From positions 1 through 50,768 of the forward strand of contig QWOO01000244.1 of the NCBI GenBank assembly GCA_003669615.1: DNA of 50,768 nucleotides, read 5' to 3'. This DNA comes from Planctomycetota bacterium. GTDB taxonomy: Bacteria; Planctomycetota; Planctomycetia; Planctomycetales; Planctomycetaceae. Numbering within the stretch: the stretch's first letter is position 1; every line of letters starts with the position of its first letter. The translations under genes and the position numbers were made by a program. Under the pieces are notes generated by a model. It was given only the letters and a program-made list of their open reading frames with translations. It did not search any database and was not told the DNA's origin. Below, piece by piece: positions 26,996 to 36,184 of the stretch.

Positions 26996-28366
26996 ATGGT
27001 TCGATTGTTTGCTCTTGTGATCACTCTTTGCTGCCCGCTCCATGCCGTGGCCGATAATCGCGTCACTCTGGAATATGCTCCCGGGCCGGTGGCGAATCCG
27101 TTGAAGGGGTTGGTGCCGTATGCGGGTGATGAGAATGGGAACTTTCCGCACTCGATGGAGTTCAACTACGTCGGATTCGCAGAGCTGATGAAAGGCTATG
27201 ACGAATTCGACTGGCAGTCGATGGAGGATCTGCTGAATGAGATCTCCGGGCGAGGTCGTCAGGCGGTGTTTCGGATTTTTCTGGAGTATCCCGGCAAGAC
27301 GAACGTCATCCCGAAATTTCTGATCGACGATGGTCTGAAGGTTCACAAGTATCTCAACACGAATACTCAGCCAGAACCCCCGGCAGAAATTGAGACGCCG
27401 GACTACGAAGATCCGAATCTTCGCCGAGCCCTAAGGAACTTCATCGCGGCTTTCGGAAAGAAGTACGACGGCGATGCTCGGATAGGTTTCATCACGGCCG
27501 GGCTGCTGGGCACATGGGGCGAATGGCACACGTATCCAAAGGAAGAGTTATTCGCTTCAAAAGCCGTGCAGGCTGAAGTGATGGATGCGTATGAGGCCGC
27601 GTTCAAGATGACTCCGGTTCTGTTGCGATATCCAGCCGGCGAAGACACATGGGAAAAAGCGTCGAATGCCGAACGGCCGTTTGGCTATCACGACGATTCT
27701 TTCGCGTGGGCGACGCTCGATACCGGAAAAAAGAAGGACGACTGGTTCTACATGCCGGCTCTAAAGCAGGCTGGCTCAGCCGCTCTGGAGAAGTGGAAGA
27801 CTCAGCCCATCGGCGGCGAAATCCGTCCGGAAGCATGGGGCAAAGTGTTCGACGCAAAGCCCGGCAATAAGCAGATTCAGGACTTCCGAAAATGCGTCGA
27901 TGAGACTCATGTTTCGTGGCTGATGGATTCGGGCCTGTTCGAAAAGAAGCCCAGTAAAGAACGCAGGCAGCGAGCAGAAATGGAAGTCCGCCGGATGGGT
28001 TATGAGTTTCATGTTCCGGCCGTCAGCGTCGTTTCTAAAGACAACACGCTGCAGATCAAACTGGAACTGGAAAACCGAGGCGTCGCTCCGTTCTACTCCG
28101 ACTGGACTGCCGAGTACGCCTTGATCGCCAATGGCAAAGTCACCAAGTCGACAACGTCCACGGGCAAGCTGACGGGGCTGTTGCCTGGCGACAAGGTTCG
28201 TGAGTGGAACGACATGCTGGATCTGTCCGACGTCCCGCCCGGAAAGTACACGCTCGCCGTGCGAGTCCCCAACTCTCTGCCAAACGGCTTGCCACTTCGC
28301 TTTGCTAACGCGACGCAGGATCGTGATGTGGAGGGATGGTTGTCGCTGGCTCAGATAAGTCGGTGA
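26996..28366 (+). CDS. Secreted DUF4832/DUF4874-type protein
   Basis: A 456-residue protein with a signal peptide (RLFALVITLCCPLHAVA). The start of the mature part, NPLKGLVPYAGDENGNFPHSMEF, and FDWQSMEDLLNEISGRGRQAVFRIFLEYPG match the DUF4874/DUF4832 pattern of putative glycoside hydrolase-like proteins. LLGTWGEWHTYP is a conserved central motif. The C-terminal 120 residues look like a beta-sandwich (ALIANGKVTKSTTSTGKL). Probably extracellular carbohydrate-related, but the activity is unproven. It is the only gene on its strand here. Confidence 0.75.
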   Translation: MVRLFALVITLCCPLHAVADNRVTLEYAPGPVANPLKGLVPYAGDENGNFPHSMEFNYVGFAELMKGYDEFDWQSMEDLLNEISGRGRQAVFRIFLEYPGKTNVIPKFLIDDGLKVHKYLNTNTQPEPPAEIETPDYEDPNLRRALRNFIAAFGKKYDGDARIGFITAGLLGTWGEWHTYPKEELFASKAVQAEVMDAYEAAFKMTPVLLRYPAGEDTWEKASNAERPFGYHDDSFAWATLDTGKKKDDWFYMPALKQAGSAALEKWKTQPIGGEIRPEAWGKVFDAKPGNKQIQDFRKCVDETHVSWLMDSGLFEKKPSKERRQRAEMEVRRMGYEFHVPAVSVVSKDNTLQIKLELENRGVAPFYSDWTAEYALIANGKVTKSTTSTGKLTGLLPGDKVREWNDMLDLSDVPPGKYTLAVRVPNSLPNGLPLRFANATQDRDVEGWLSLAQISR

Positions 28367-28521
28367 CAAACCTCCGCCAGTCAGCCGATTTCATGCACTG
28401 CCGCTCAACGAACGGCGATTCAAGTAGCGGAACCGTCGCAAGCCGTCCGGTGTGTGCGTATCTTTGCTGGCACTCACCGAGCAGCTTGCGCTGCTTCGCT
28501 ACTTTTTGAACCTTAGTGCAA

Positions 28522-31500
28522 TTACACGGATGCCTGCTGCACAAGCAGTTCAGGCTTTGCCACAACCGCCGCCTCAGCAGCCGTGACCGAATCCACTGTC
28601 ACGCCAAACATCCGAGCATAGAGCAGATAAAACGTTGGCACCAGGACAAGAACCAGCACGGTCGAGGTCATCAGTCCGAAGCACAGACTAGCGGCCATCG
28701 GGATGACGAGTTGTGCCTGGAAGGACGTCTCCGTAAGAATCGGAGCCAGTCCGGCGATGGTCGTCAGCGAGGTCAGCATCACCGGTCGGAATCGTCGTGC
28801 TCCGGCCTCCAGAACGGCTTGCTGAAGCGGCATTCCGCCTCGCACCGCACTGTTGATGAAGTCGACAAGAACAATGGAATCATTGACCACGATGCCAGTC
28901 AGAGCGACAAGTCCGAGCGTACTGAACAGAGTCAACGGAAGCCCCATGACCCAATGACCAATCACCGCGCCCACAATGCCAAACGGGATAATGGCCATCA
29001 CCACCATCGGCTGACCATACGACGTAAATTCCATGGTCAGCAGAACGTACATCGCCAGCAGCGCGATGGCCAGACCGATTCCAAGACTGCGAACGGATTC
29101 AGAATCCTGCTCCTGCTGACCCTCCCAGCGGACTCGCAGTGACGGATATTTCTTCAACAGCTCTGGCATGAAACCGGCCTGAAGATCGGCCACAATTTCC
29201 TTCGCATTGCCTTCTTTTTCACTGATATCCGAAGACACTGTGATCGACCGCTTCTGATCAATACGATTGATTTCCGAGTAGCCTCGACTGACAGAAACAT
29301 CGGCCAGTTCCGTGATCGGCCGCTGAACTCCGTCACCACCATCCACGCGGATATCATCAAACCGAGCCAGCGACTTGCGATCTTCTTCGGGGTAACGCAC
29401 CATCAGTTTGACTTCGTGACGGCCTCGCTGAAGTCGCATCACTTCTTCGCCGTAGTAAGAAGCTCGCACAGTGCGTGCGATACTCTCCAGAGGCACTCCC
29501 ATGGCGACAGCGTTCTGCTTTTCTTTGAGCTGCAGCTCCCACTTACCGGGACGCGAATCGTCCGTCACATCGAACACACCTTTATAAGTGGCCAGCTTCT
29601 GCTTGGTCTCCTCAACGGCCGCTTCGAGTTGCTTCATCTCAGTCGCAGCTCCGAGCAACTTGAACTCAATCGGCTTTCCGCCCGGGCCTCGAGACTGAGA
29701 GCCAAACGTCAGAGTCTCGACGCCGGCGATCGGTCCGACGGCTTCACGCCACTCCCGCACGATCTGGTCACTGGTCACATCACGCAGTCCGCTGTCCACG
29801 AGCTGAGCATAAACGGAACCCGCATGACTGCCTTCGGTCACCTGGCCACCGCCAGGTGCATCGTCCTTAACGACGCCGACCATCCGATGAGTTGCCAGCA
29901 TCAGCGGTCGATCGGGTGTTGAATACTTTTCGTTGATCGCCTGAATGGCTTTTTCGACACGCTCCGTAGCGGCTTCCGTGACGCGACTTGGCGTGCCGTC
30001 AGGGAAGATCACCTTCGCCATCACTTCCGGCGCGTCGAGTTTCGGGAAGAAGATGCTGGGCACGGTCCCGCTGGTTACCAAACTGGCCGTGAGCAGCAGA
30101 AACGAAATCGCCGCACTGACCGTGATCGCCGGATTTCCCACACAGAACACAACCACCGGCTGATAGAGCTTCGTGATGAAGTTATCGAGAGCCCAGTTTG
30201 TAAATCGATTCAATCCGGACGTCAGCGGCGATGGTTTTCCCGAACCGTGTGCGAGGTGACATGGCAGAACAAAGGCAGCTTCGAGCAGCGAAATCGTCAG
30301 GATCGCAATCACCGCTAATGGCATCACTGCGAAGAATTTCCCCATCACGCCTGTGACGAAGAACATCGGAACAAACGCAAAGACAGTCGTGGCCACTGAC
30401 GAAAATACTGACGGCACCACTTCAATCGCACCGTCAATTGCTGCCTGCATCGGTGTCTTTCCCATCTGGCGATGCGCGTAGACGTTTTCACCAATCACGA
30501 TGGCATCGTCGACGACAATCCCCAAAGCGATGAGGAACGAAAACAGCGACAGCATGTTGAGCGTCTGATCGAACTGCCACAACACGGCGCAGGCCCCGAG
30601 CAGCGAAATCGGAATTCCGAGTGCCACCCAAAACGCGAGCTTCAGGTCCAGGAACATGGCCAGAATCACGAAGACCAGAATCAATCCCTGCATCCCATTT
30701 CGCACCAGCAGGTCCAGACGGTCGCGTACTTCGATCGATGAGTCGCCCCAGATCGCGAACGAGTATCCGGGTGGCAACTGCTTTTCCTTCACGTAATCCT
30801 TCACCGAATCGGCCATCGCCAGCAGGTCTTCTCGCGACGCGGCATTGACATCGATCGCCAGACCCGGTTTTCCGTTGATGCGGCTGATCGATGTGGTGTC
30901 GACGAACTCATCTTTGACCTTCCCGAGATCACTCACCTTCAACACCACGCCGTCTTCACGCGTGATCAGCGGGATGGAAGCAATCTCTTCTCCCAGAACA
31001 CGTTTGTCTTTGCCTCGCAGCAGATACGTTTCGCCCTGGTCTCGAATGGTCCCGCCGGGCAGTTCGAGATTTCTCAAGCGTATACGCCGTGAGACGTCCG
31101 TGAGCGTCAAACCGTACTGTCGCAGAGTCTTCTCGGGGATCTCCACATCGATCTGATACTTGCGTTCGCCGGTAATTTCCGCCTGCGAAATCTGCGGGAT
31201 GAGCAGCAGGTCGTCGCGCACCTGTTCGGTGATTTCACGCAACTGCAGTTCGGCATCTGGTGCGGAAGAATTTTCCTGAACTACGCCGACTGTGATGGCT
31301 TTGTTTCGAAACGTCACCTGCTGCACTTCCGGCTCTTCGGCAAGATCCGGAAAGCTGGGAATGCGGTCGATCTGCGACTGCACTTCGTTCAAAACTTTCT
31401 GCACGCTCGGCACGTCGCTGCGAAGTTCGATCACAACATTCGCAGCGCCTTCCAGCGCGACCGACGTCACTTTCTTAATACCGTCAACAGAACGAACGGC

Positions 31501-31713
31501 CTCTTCAATCTTCTGACAGATGCCGCTTTCCACTTCGTCCGGACTGGCTCCCGGATACGGCACGGTAACGAGAACAATCTCCAGTTCAAACTGCGGAAAC
31601 ACTTCACGCCGCAGCATGAAAGCCGCCAGCACGCCGACAACCAGCACGCCGACCACAATCGTGTTCATCGCCGGAGTATTCTTGATGGCCCATCGCACGG
31701 CAGAACCACTCAT
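28522..31713 (-). CDS. RND efflux transporter, HAE1/AcrB-like inner-membrane pump
   Basis: A 1063-residue proton-driven efflux pump. It has the usual two halves, each with a large periplasmic loop: the first helix near ITVVG-like NTIVVGVLVVGVLAAF, then PYPGASPDEVESGI, and ALGIVVDDAIVIGENV with the TM4 aspartates. The second half repeats with GLVALTGIVVNDSIVLVDFIN. Its start codon overlaps the stop of the adaptor gene by four bases, so both are translated together. Substrates are unknown; a TetR regulator heads the operon. Confidence 0.93.
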   Translation of the reverse strand: MSGSAVRWAIKNTPAMNTIVVGVLVVGVLAAFMLRREVFPQFELEIVLVTVPYPGASPDEVESGICQKIEEAVRSVDGIKKVTSVALEGAANVVIELRSDVPSVQKVLNEVQSQIDRIPSFPDLAEEPEVQQVTFRNKAITVGVVQENSSAPDAELQLREITEQVRDDLLLIPQISQAEITGERKYQIDVEIPEKTLRQYGLTLTDVSRRIRLRNLELPGGTIRDQGETYLLRGKDKRVLGEEIASIPLITREDGVVLKVSDLGKVKDEFVDTTSISRINGKPGLAIDVNAASREDLLAMADSVKDYVKEKQLPPGYSFAIWGDSSIEVRDRLDLLVRNGMQGLILVFVILAMFLDLKLAFWVALGIPISLLGACAVLWQFDQTLNMLSLFSFLIALGIVVDDAIVIGENVYAHRQMGKTPMQAAIDGAIEVVPSVFSSVATTVFAFVPMFFVTGVMGKFFAVMPLAVIAILTISLLEAAFVLPCHLAHGSGKPSPLTSGLNRFTNWALDNFITKLYQPVVVFCVGNPAITVSAAISFLLLTASLVTSGTVPSIFFPKLDAPEVMAKVIFPDGTPSRVTEAATERVEKAIQAINEKYSTPDRPLMLATHRMVGVVKDDAPGGGQVTEGSHAGSVYAQLVDSGLRDVTSDQIVREWREAVGPIAGVETLTFGSQSRGPGGKPIEFKLLGAATEMKQLEAAVEETKQKLATYKGVFDVTDDSRPGKWELQLKEKQNAVAMGVPLESIARTVRASYYGEEVMRLQRGRHEVKLMVRYPEEDRKSLARFDDIRVDGGDGVQRPITELADVSVSRGYSEINRIDQKRSITVSSDISEKEGNAKEIVADLQAGFMPELLKKYPSLRVRWEGQQEQDSESVRSLGIGLAIALLAMYVLLTMEFTSYGQPMVVMAIIPFGIVGAVIGHWVMGLPLTLFSTLGLVALTGIVVNDSIVLVDFINSAVRGGMPLQQAVLEAGARRFRPVMLTSLTTIAGLAPILTETSFQAQLVIPMAASLCFGLMTSTVLVLVLVPTFYLLYARMFGVTVDSVTAAEAAVVAKPELLVQQASV

Positions 31714-33254
31714 GGCTGCACCTCACGAACATTGACGGCCGTAGCCGACGGCTGGGGCACTGTCGCGGAACGCTCACTCGAAGTCGGGCTTTCCACCGAT
31801 GTTTCTGACGCCATTGTCACCTTCATGTTTTCGCTGACAGAAGCCAGTGGCGACACAATGACCTGATCGCCAGCCTTCAGTAGTCCACCTTCCTGCCGTA
31901 CCAGCGCCATGTCGCCATCCACGCGAACCAAGCTGATGGTGACCACTTTCAAATGTCCATCTCGCACGACCCAGAGCTGTTCGCCAGGCCGCAAGGATTC
32001 GGCCGGAACCTGCAGCAGCGGTACCGGTGAATCAATCGGAATTCTCACTGTGACGTACATTCCGCTCAGCAGCGTCGGCGGCGAAATGGATTTAGCACCC
32101 TTGAGCGATTTAACACGCGTCTTTTCCGGCTGCTCAACGATCACACGACAGGGAAACATCCGAGTCGCTCGATCCATTCCGGTTCCTTCGTACCGTGACA
32201 GATAGCCGTCCCAAACCGTTTCGACACCTTCGAAGTCAAAGGCGATTTCACACGGAACGTTTGGCATCTTGAAGGGGTCCGTCTTCCTGGAATCACCAGA
32301 CGCGGCCGATTCGGCAACAGCCGTTTCAGATGTCTGAATGGGCGGAGCATTCATCTGCTGACCATGTTGCCAAACCCAGGCCAGTTCATCGCCCTTCAGG
32401 CTGCATTTGACTTCCATCCGGCTGGAATCGCTGACGTGAACCAGTTCATCGCCCGGCTTCACGTAGTCCCCTTCTTCCTTCATGTCATCCACAATTCGCC
32501 CGGCGATCGGCGAAGTGACTTTGCATCGCTGCAGGTCAACACGAGTCCGCTCAAGCTCGGCCTGCGCCAGTTTCAGAGCGGCCTCCTTGGTCTTTTTTGA
32601 CTGAGCGAGCGTATTCAGCTGGTTCTGCTGCATCTGGACGGCATTGCGAGCCGTGAGTTCAAGGCGAGTCGCGTTGTCCATCTCCGTTTCCGAAGTGGCC
32701 TTGCGATTGAACAAAGATCGCATTCGCTCCATATGATCTTTTTGGAGTTCATTGTCTTCCTTTGCCAGCGTCAGCAGCGTGGAGACGTTTCCCATGTCGA
32801 CTTCGATGGCTCGCAACTCTTCCTGCGCCTGATCGACACGAGCTTCAAGTCGCTGCTCATCCAGTTGATAGTTGACTGCGTCGATTTCGAACAGCACATC
32901 ACCTTTATTGACAAAGGTTCCGCTCCGGCTGGATTCCGATTTCATCAGTACTCTGCCAGTGACTTCCGCTCCAACCGTGAGCACCCGATAAGTCGCCGCT
33001 TCTCCATCAATATCCAGATGAAACGGCTGATCCCATACCTTAACTTCGGCCGTTTCCACCAGCGGGGCAACCGCGGAGGCATTCAGCCTGGATGTGTCCG
33101 TGGGAACCTCCGGACTGCGGCCAAAAAACAGCAGCCCGAAGACGCCCAAACCAAGTATCAGAATGGAACCGACCACATTGGCCAGCACATGCTGGGTTCC
33201 GCCTTCGGGCGAAGTCAAAGGTTGAGACGTTGAAGATGTCACTTTGGAATTCAT
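31710..33254 (-). CDS. RND efflux periplasmic adaptor (membrane-fusion protein)
   Basis: From ATG 33254 the product has 514 residues. One N-terminal membrane segment (ANVVGSILILGLGVFGLLFF) is followed by a lipoyl/barrel region, a long coiled-coil hairpin rich in Glu, Gln and Lys (residues about 110-230, AQEELRAIEVDMGNV to KKTKEAALKLAQAELERTRV) and the second lipoyl half VTSPIAGRIVDDMKEEGDYV. The adaptor joins the inner-membrane pump to an outer-membrane channel, which is not encoded here. It overlaps the pump gene and lies 32 bases after the TetR gene. Confidence 0.9.
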   Translation of the reverse strand: MNSKVTSSTSQPLTSPEGGTQHVLANVVGSILILGLGVFGLLFFGRSPEVPTDTSRLNASAVAPLVETAEVKVWDQPFHLDIDGEAATYRVLTVGAEVTGRVLMKSESSRSGTFVNKGDVLFEIDAVNYQLDEQRLEARVDQAQEELRAIEVDMGNVSTLLTLAKEDNELQKDHMERMRSLFNRKATSETEMDNATRLELTARNAVQMQQNQLNTLAQSKKTKEAALKLAQAELERTRVDLQRCKVTSPIAGRIVDDMKEEGDYVKPGDELVHVSDSSRMEVKCSLKGDELAWVWQHGQQMNAPPIQTSETAVAESAASGDSRKTDPFKMPNVPCEIAFDFEGVETVWDGYLSRYEGTGMDRATRMFPCRVIVEQPEKTRVKSLKGAKSISPPTLLSGMYVTVRIPIDSPVPLLQVPAESLRPGEQLWVVRDGHLKVVTISLVRVDGDMALVRQEGGLLKAGDQVIVSPLASVSENMKVTMASETSVESPTSSERSATVPQPSATAVNVREVQP

Positions 33255-33275
33255 AAAGTTAATCCGGCGAAACGG

Positions 33276-33293
33276 GATTTCAAATCTCAAATC
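33276..33293. repeat. AT-rich spacer element, copy D (tetR-adaptor)
   Basis: The sequence GATTTCAAATCTCAAATC overlaps the tetR stop codon and ends 22 bases before the adaptor start. It matches copy A (2495-2514) closely and, like it, sits in a spacer between co-directional genes. Confidence 0.5.
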
Positions 33294-33904
33294 TTCGATC
33301 CGGCGACCTTGTCACCATGAACCTCAAGGCCATTCAAAATCGTGTCCACGAGGATACGAACATAATCCGCCGTGGAATGACCGGTCGGATGTTTGCCCAA
33401 CAGGTCGGTCAGCATCGCTGGCCCGTGCACCGCACTAAGCAGCATCATAGACACGGCATGGAAATCAACTTGTCGAACCAGTCCGCGATGAGACGCTCGG
33501 TCGAACCAACCGGCCAGCGTTCGAATATCCAGAAGTGGCGGTGGCTCATCATGCTCATGCATCAGCTGACGGCACTCGGCATGACTCCATCGCAGCACAG
33601 ACATTCGTCGAGCCATTTCCACAAAGAAAACGGCAACATCGGTCAACAATTCCGTCAGCTGGATTTCCAGTGGCCGCTCGTCCGGTCCGGTGCTGAGCTG
33701 AGGTATTGAAGACGCCAAAGTCTGCGGCTTTAAAGCGGCGACCATCAGGTCCTGCTTTGTGCCAAATCGCTTCAGCAACGCTTGCGGCGACACATTCAAT
33801 TGCTGAGCAATCACTTCCGTGGCAACGGAAGGACCGTGTTCCAGAAAACACCGCAGGGCGGCTTCCAGAATCTGCTCATCGGAAACTGTCTGAGGCCGAG
33901 CCAA
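33287..33904 (-). CDS. TetR-family transcriptional regulator
   Basis: A 205-residue regulator. The N-terminal DNA-binding domain is clear: RPQTVSDEQILEAALRCFLEHG, then the helix-turn-helix TEVIAQQLNVSPQALLKRFGTKQDLMVAAL. The C-terminal ligand-binding part is divergent, as usual. It starts at TTG 33904; no in-frame ATG exists upstream nearby. It is the first gene of the TetR-adaptor-pump operon and probably represses the pump genes, with an inducer that cannot be predicted. Confidence 0.85.
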   Translation of the reverse strand: MARPQTVSDEQILEAALRCFLEHGPSVATEVIAQQLNVSPQALLKRFGTKQDLMVAALKPQTLASSIPQLSTGPDERPLEIQLTELLTDVAVFFVEMARRMSVLRWSHAECRQLMHEHDEPPPLLDIRTLAGWFDRASHRGLVRQVDFHAVSMMLLSAVHGPAMLTDLLGKHPTGHSTADYVRILVDTILNGLEVHGDKVAGSKI

Positions 33905-34168
33905 GCAAGTCGTCCAACAACCACAGGGAACGATCTCTGAATGAAAGGACCGTCACAGGTGCTCGCAAATCAGACGTTAGTTGTTGGATGGTAACTAACC
34001 AGATTGATTCTGGCCGCTGCAGTTCCTGGAAGTTCCTGGATCCGGGAGATTTCCGACTGCGAATGATCGCGGGGAAAATTCTTTCCAGCCGTTCATGATG
34101 AAAACTTCAGATCACTGACTCCGCACATTTGCCGACAAATTGCGGATTCACCGATGGCAGCGGCCAGC

Positions 34169-34981
34169 CTACTCGGTCACCAGTTCGCTCTCGGCGTTGT
34201 CGCGGATGCGGCGAAGCTTCATGTCCACTTTCTTGATGGTAACCGGTTTGAATTCCGAAACCGGAGCCGCCGAGTCTTTTTCGTCGGTGGTCACAGTCAC
34301 TATCCACCGCGCGAGCCCGAATGGGACATCCTTTGAAACCCAATACTCGGCTTCGTTGGTCGACCGAGTCCGCTGGCTCTCCATGACCATTTTGCCCTTC
34401 ATCCGGCGAGCGGTAATCGACTGGCCCTGCAGAAGCGTTTCCGGAGTATCGGTGGTTGCAACCACTTCCGGTTCAATGTAACTGCTGAGCAATGAAATCG
34501 TCGGATAGAAGCGCAGAGCGGGCGTCGTAATCGGCTGAACTTCTTCTTCCCCCAGTCGACGAAAACCTCTGACGATTGGCATCATTTCGTTCGGGATACC
34601 ATCTTCATCTTTCCAATCGTCAACAATCTTGCTTTCCGGGACCAGCACTTTATAAATGCGAGCACCCACCGGGCCGGGATCGATACCGGCCGCAGTCTCT
34701 TTGCCAGTCAGCGATTTGATTTCCAGCCAGCGACATGGCTGAAGTTTACCTTCGAATTCTGCCTGTTCCTGACCGACCGATTTAATGCTCAGCTCGCACA
34801 TCCACGACAAGGGTGCTTGATCATCCGGACCATTCGACTGACTCAGCGTGCCGACATATTCGACCGCCGTACCGTCTGCAGGAAGGTGAAAAATCAAGCT
34901 CTGTGCTGCAACGAAAGCGCTGCCAAACATATTCGCAAGGCAAAGAGTTGCGGCGATTGCCAGATGAGTCGGGCGAACCAT
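34169..34981 (-). CDS. Secreted protein of unknown function
   Basis: A 270-residue protein with a signal peptide (THLAIAATLCLANMFGSAFVAA). The mature part has no recognised motif; it is rich in beta-strand-like alternation (WMCELSIKSVGQEQAEFEGKL) and has a conserved-looking segment, GFRRLGEEEVQPITTPALRFYPTIS. It stands alone, divergent from the rph gene. Family not recognised. Confidence 0.55.
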   Translation of the reverse strand: MVRPTHLAIAATLCLANMFGSAFVAAQSLIFHLPADGTAVEYVGTLSQSNGPDDQAPLSWMCELSIKSVGQEQAEFEGKLQPCRWLEIKSLTGKETAAGIDPGPVGARIYKVLVPESKIVDDWKDEDGIPNEMMPIVRGFRRLGEEEVQPITTPALRFYPTISLLSSYIEPEVVATTDTPETLLQGQSITARRMKGKMVMESQRTRSTNEAEYWVSKDVPFGLARWIVTVTTDEKDSAAPVSEFKPVTIKKVDMKLRRIRDNAESELVTE

Positions 34982-35290
34982 ACATCAAACCTCAACGGTG
35001 TTTCACGGCCACGAAGATGCAGAGAACCGGGAACTTCAAAACGTATTTCCGGGCCGCAAGTGTCTCAGAGAGAACCGCGATGAAGCAAGAGGAATCACGT
35101 TTGTCCCCCAGAATCGACTTATCCTGCGGCAATTTTGCCGATTGAACGCCCATTTTATTGGACGAGCGCCCGTTCGGCCGGACCCTGCGGCTGGCTGAAA
35201 GACTCCCGGATGGATACTTTTCCCGCGAATCACAACTTTCAGATCTCCCGCAGATGCCCATGCTTCCTGCCAATTCAAAGCAAAGTCCCT
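34982..35290. other. Divergent intergenic region upstream of rph
   Basis: A 309-base region between the secreted protein and RNase PH genes. The rph frame remains open through half of it, but the encoded residues have no RNase PH similarity. No structure beyond expected promoters was noticed. Confidence 0.4.
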
Positions 35291-35992
35291 ATGACACGCC
35301 ACGACAATCGCACGCCCGACCAGCTGCGCACTATTCGAATTCAACGAGGCTTCACAAAAACTTCGATCGCCAGCGTTCTGTTTGAAGCCGGATCTACGAT
35401 GGTGCTTTGCACCGCCAGCCTTGAGAAGTCACTTCCTCCGTGGCGGAAATCCAAAATCCCGGGTGCTCCGGCTCTCGGCTGGGTCACGGCCGAATACAAC
35501 ATGTTGCCGGGCAGCACATCGCCTCGCAAACAGCGTGATCGAAAAAGCGTCGATGGTCGAACCACGGAGATCCAGCGTCTGATTGGTCGCAGTCTGCGAG
35601 CCGTTGTGGATTTCGAAGCACTGGGTGAGCACACAATCACGATCGACTGCGATGTTCTTCAAGCCGACGGGGGAACTCGCACCGCCAGCATTACCGCCGG
35701 ATATATCGCACTGGCCGAAGCCATCCGCCACATCGAATCCCCACGCCCCATTCTGCTTGATTCCGTCGCGGCGATCAGCGTGGGCGTTGTGAATGGCAGA
35801 CCGGTCATGGACCTGGATTATATCGAAGACAGCACCGCCGAAGTCGACATGAATGTGGTGATGACGGGCTCTGGAAAATTTATCGAAGTCCAGGGGACCG
35901 CTGAAGGAGCTCCTTTCGATCAGGACACCTTGAATGCCATGCTCGACTTAGCGAAGTCCGGGATTCGACAGCTGACCACCCTTCAAGGCTAA
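35291..35992 (+). CDS. rph: Ribonuclease PH
   Basis: This phosphorolytic 3'-5' exoribonuclease trims tRNA precursors. From ATG 35291 it has 233 residues, the normal size. It begins [20 protein letters not shown] and includes [32 protein letters not shown] and [25 protein letters not shown], plus the C-terminal [16 protein letters not shown] and [17 protein letters not shown], the family's active-site regions. The frame opens earlier, at 35135, but without family similarity. A hairpin terminator follows. Confidence 0.95.
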   Translation: MTRHDNRTPDQLRTIRIQRGFTKTSIASVLFEAGSTMVLCTASLEKSLPPWRKSKIPGAPALGWVTAEYNMLPGSTSPRKQRDRKSVDGRTTEIQRLIGRSLRAVVDFEALGEHTITIDCDVLQADGGTRTASITAGYIALAEAIRHIESPRPILLDSVAAISVGVVNGRPVMDLDYIEDSTAEVDMNVVMTGSGKFIEVQGTAEGAPFDQDTLNAMLDLAKSGIRQLTTLQG

Positions 35993-36018
35993 TCACACCC
36001 GCAACTTTGCAACAACAC

Positions 36019-36049
36019 AGAAGCTCGGCTTTTTTAAAGCCGGGCTTCT
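36019..36049 (+). terminator. Hairpin terminator after rph
   Basis: A 13-bp stem (36019-36031 with 36037-36049, one G-T pair) with a 5-base loop lies 26 bases after the rph stop. The T-rich loop side TTTTTA and the tail CGCTTTAAAGG are moderately suggestive. It separates rph from the downstream aminotransferase gene. Confidence 0.6.
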
Positions 36050-36184
36050 CGCTTTAAAGGCCAAACCTCTGTTTGCGACCGCGAAGAAACGACAACCGCA
36101 TTCGATTTCGATACAAGACATGCTCGAGCCTCGCGGTTTCCACCAAACTGCAACGACTCCTCAATACGCCAGATCGGATTTGAA

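Noticed and set aside
27776-28369. 197-codon - strand frame inside the DUF4832 gene
   Set aside because: Shadow of the real gene on the other strand, with no domain of its own.
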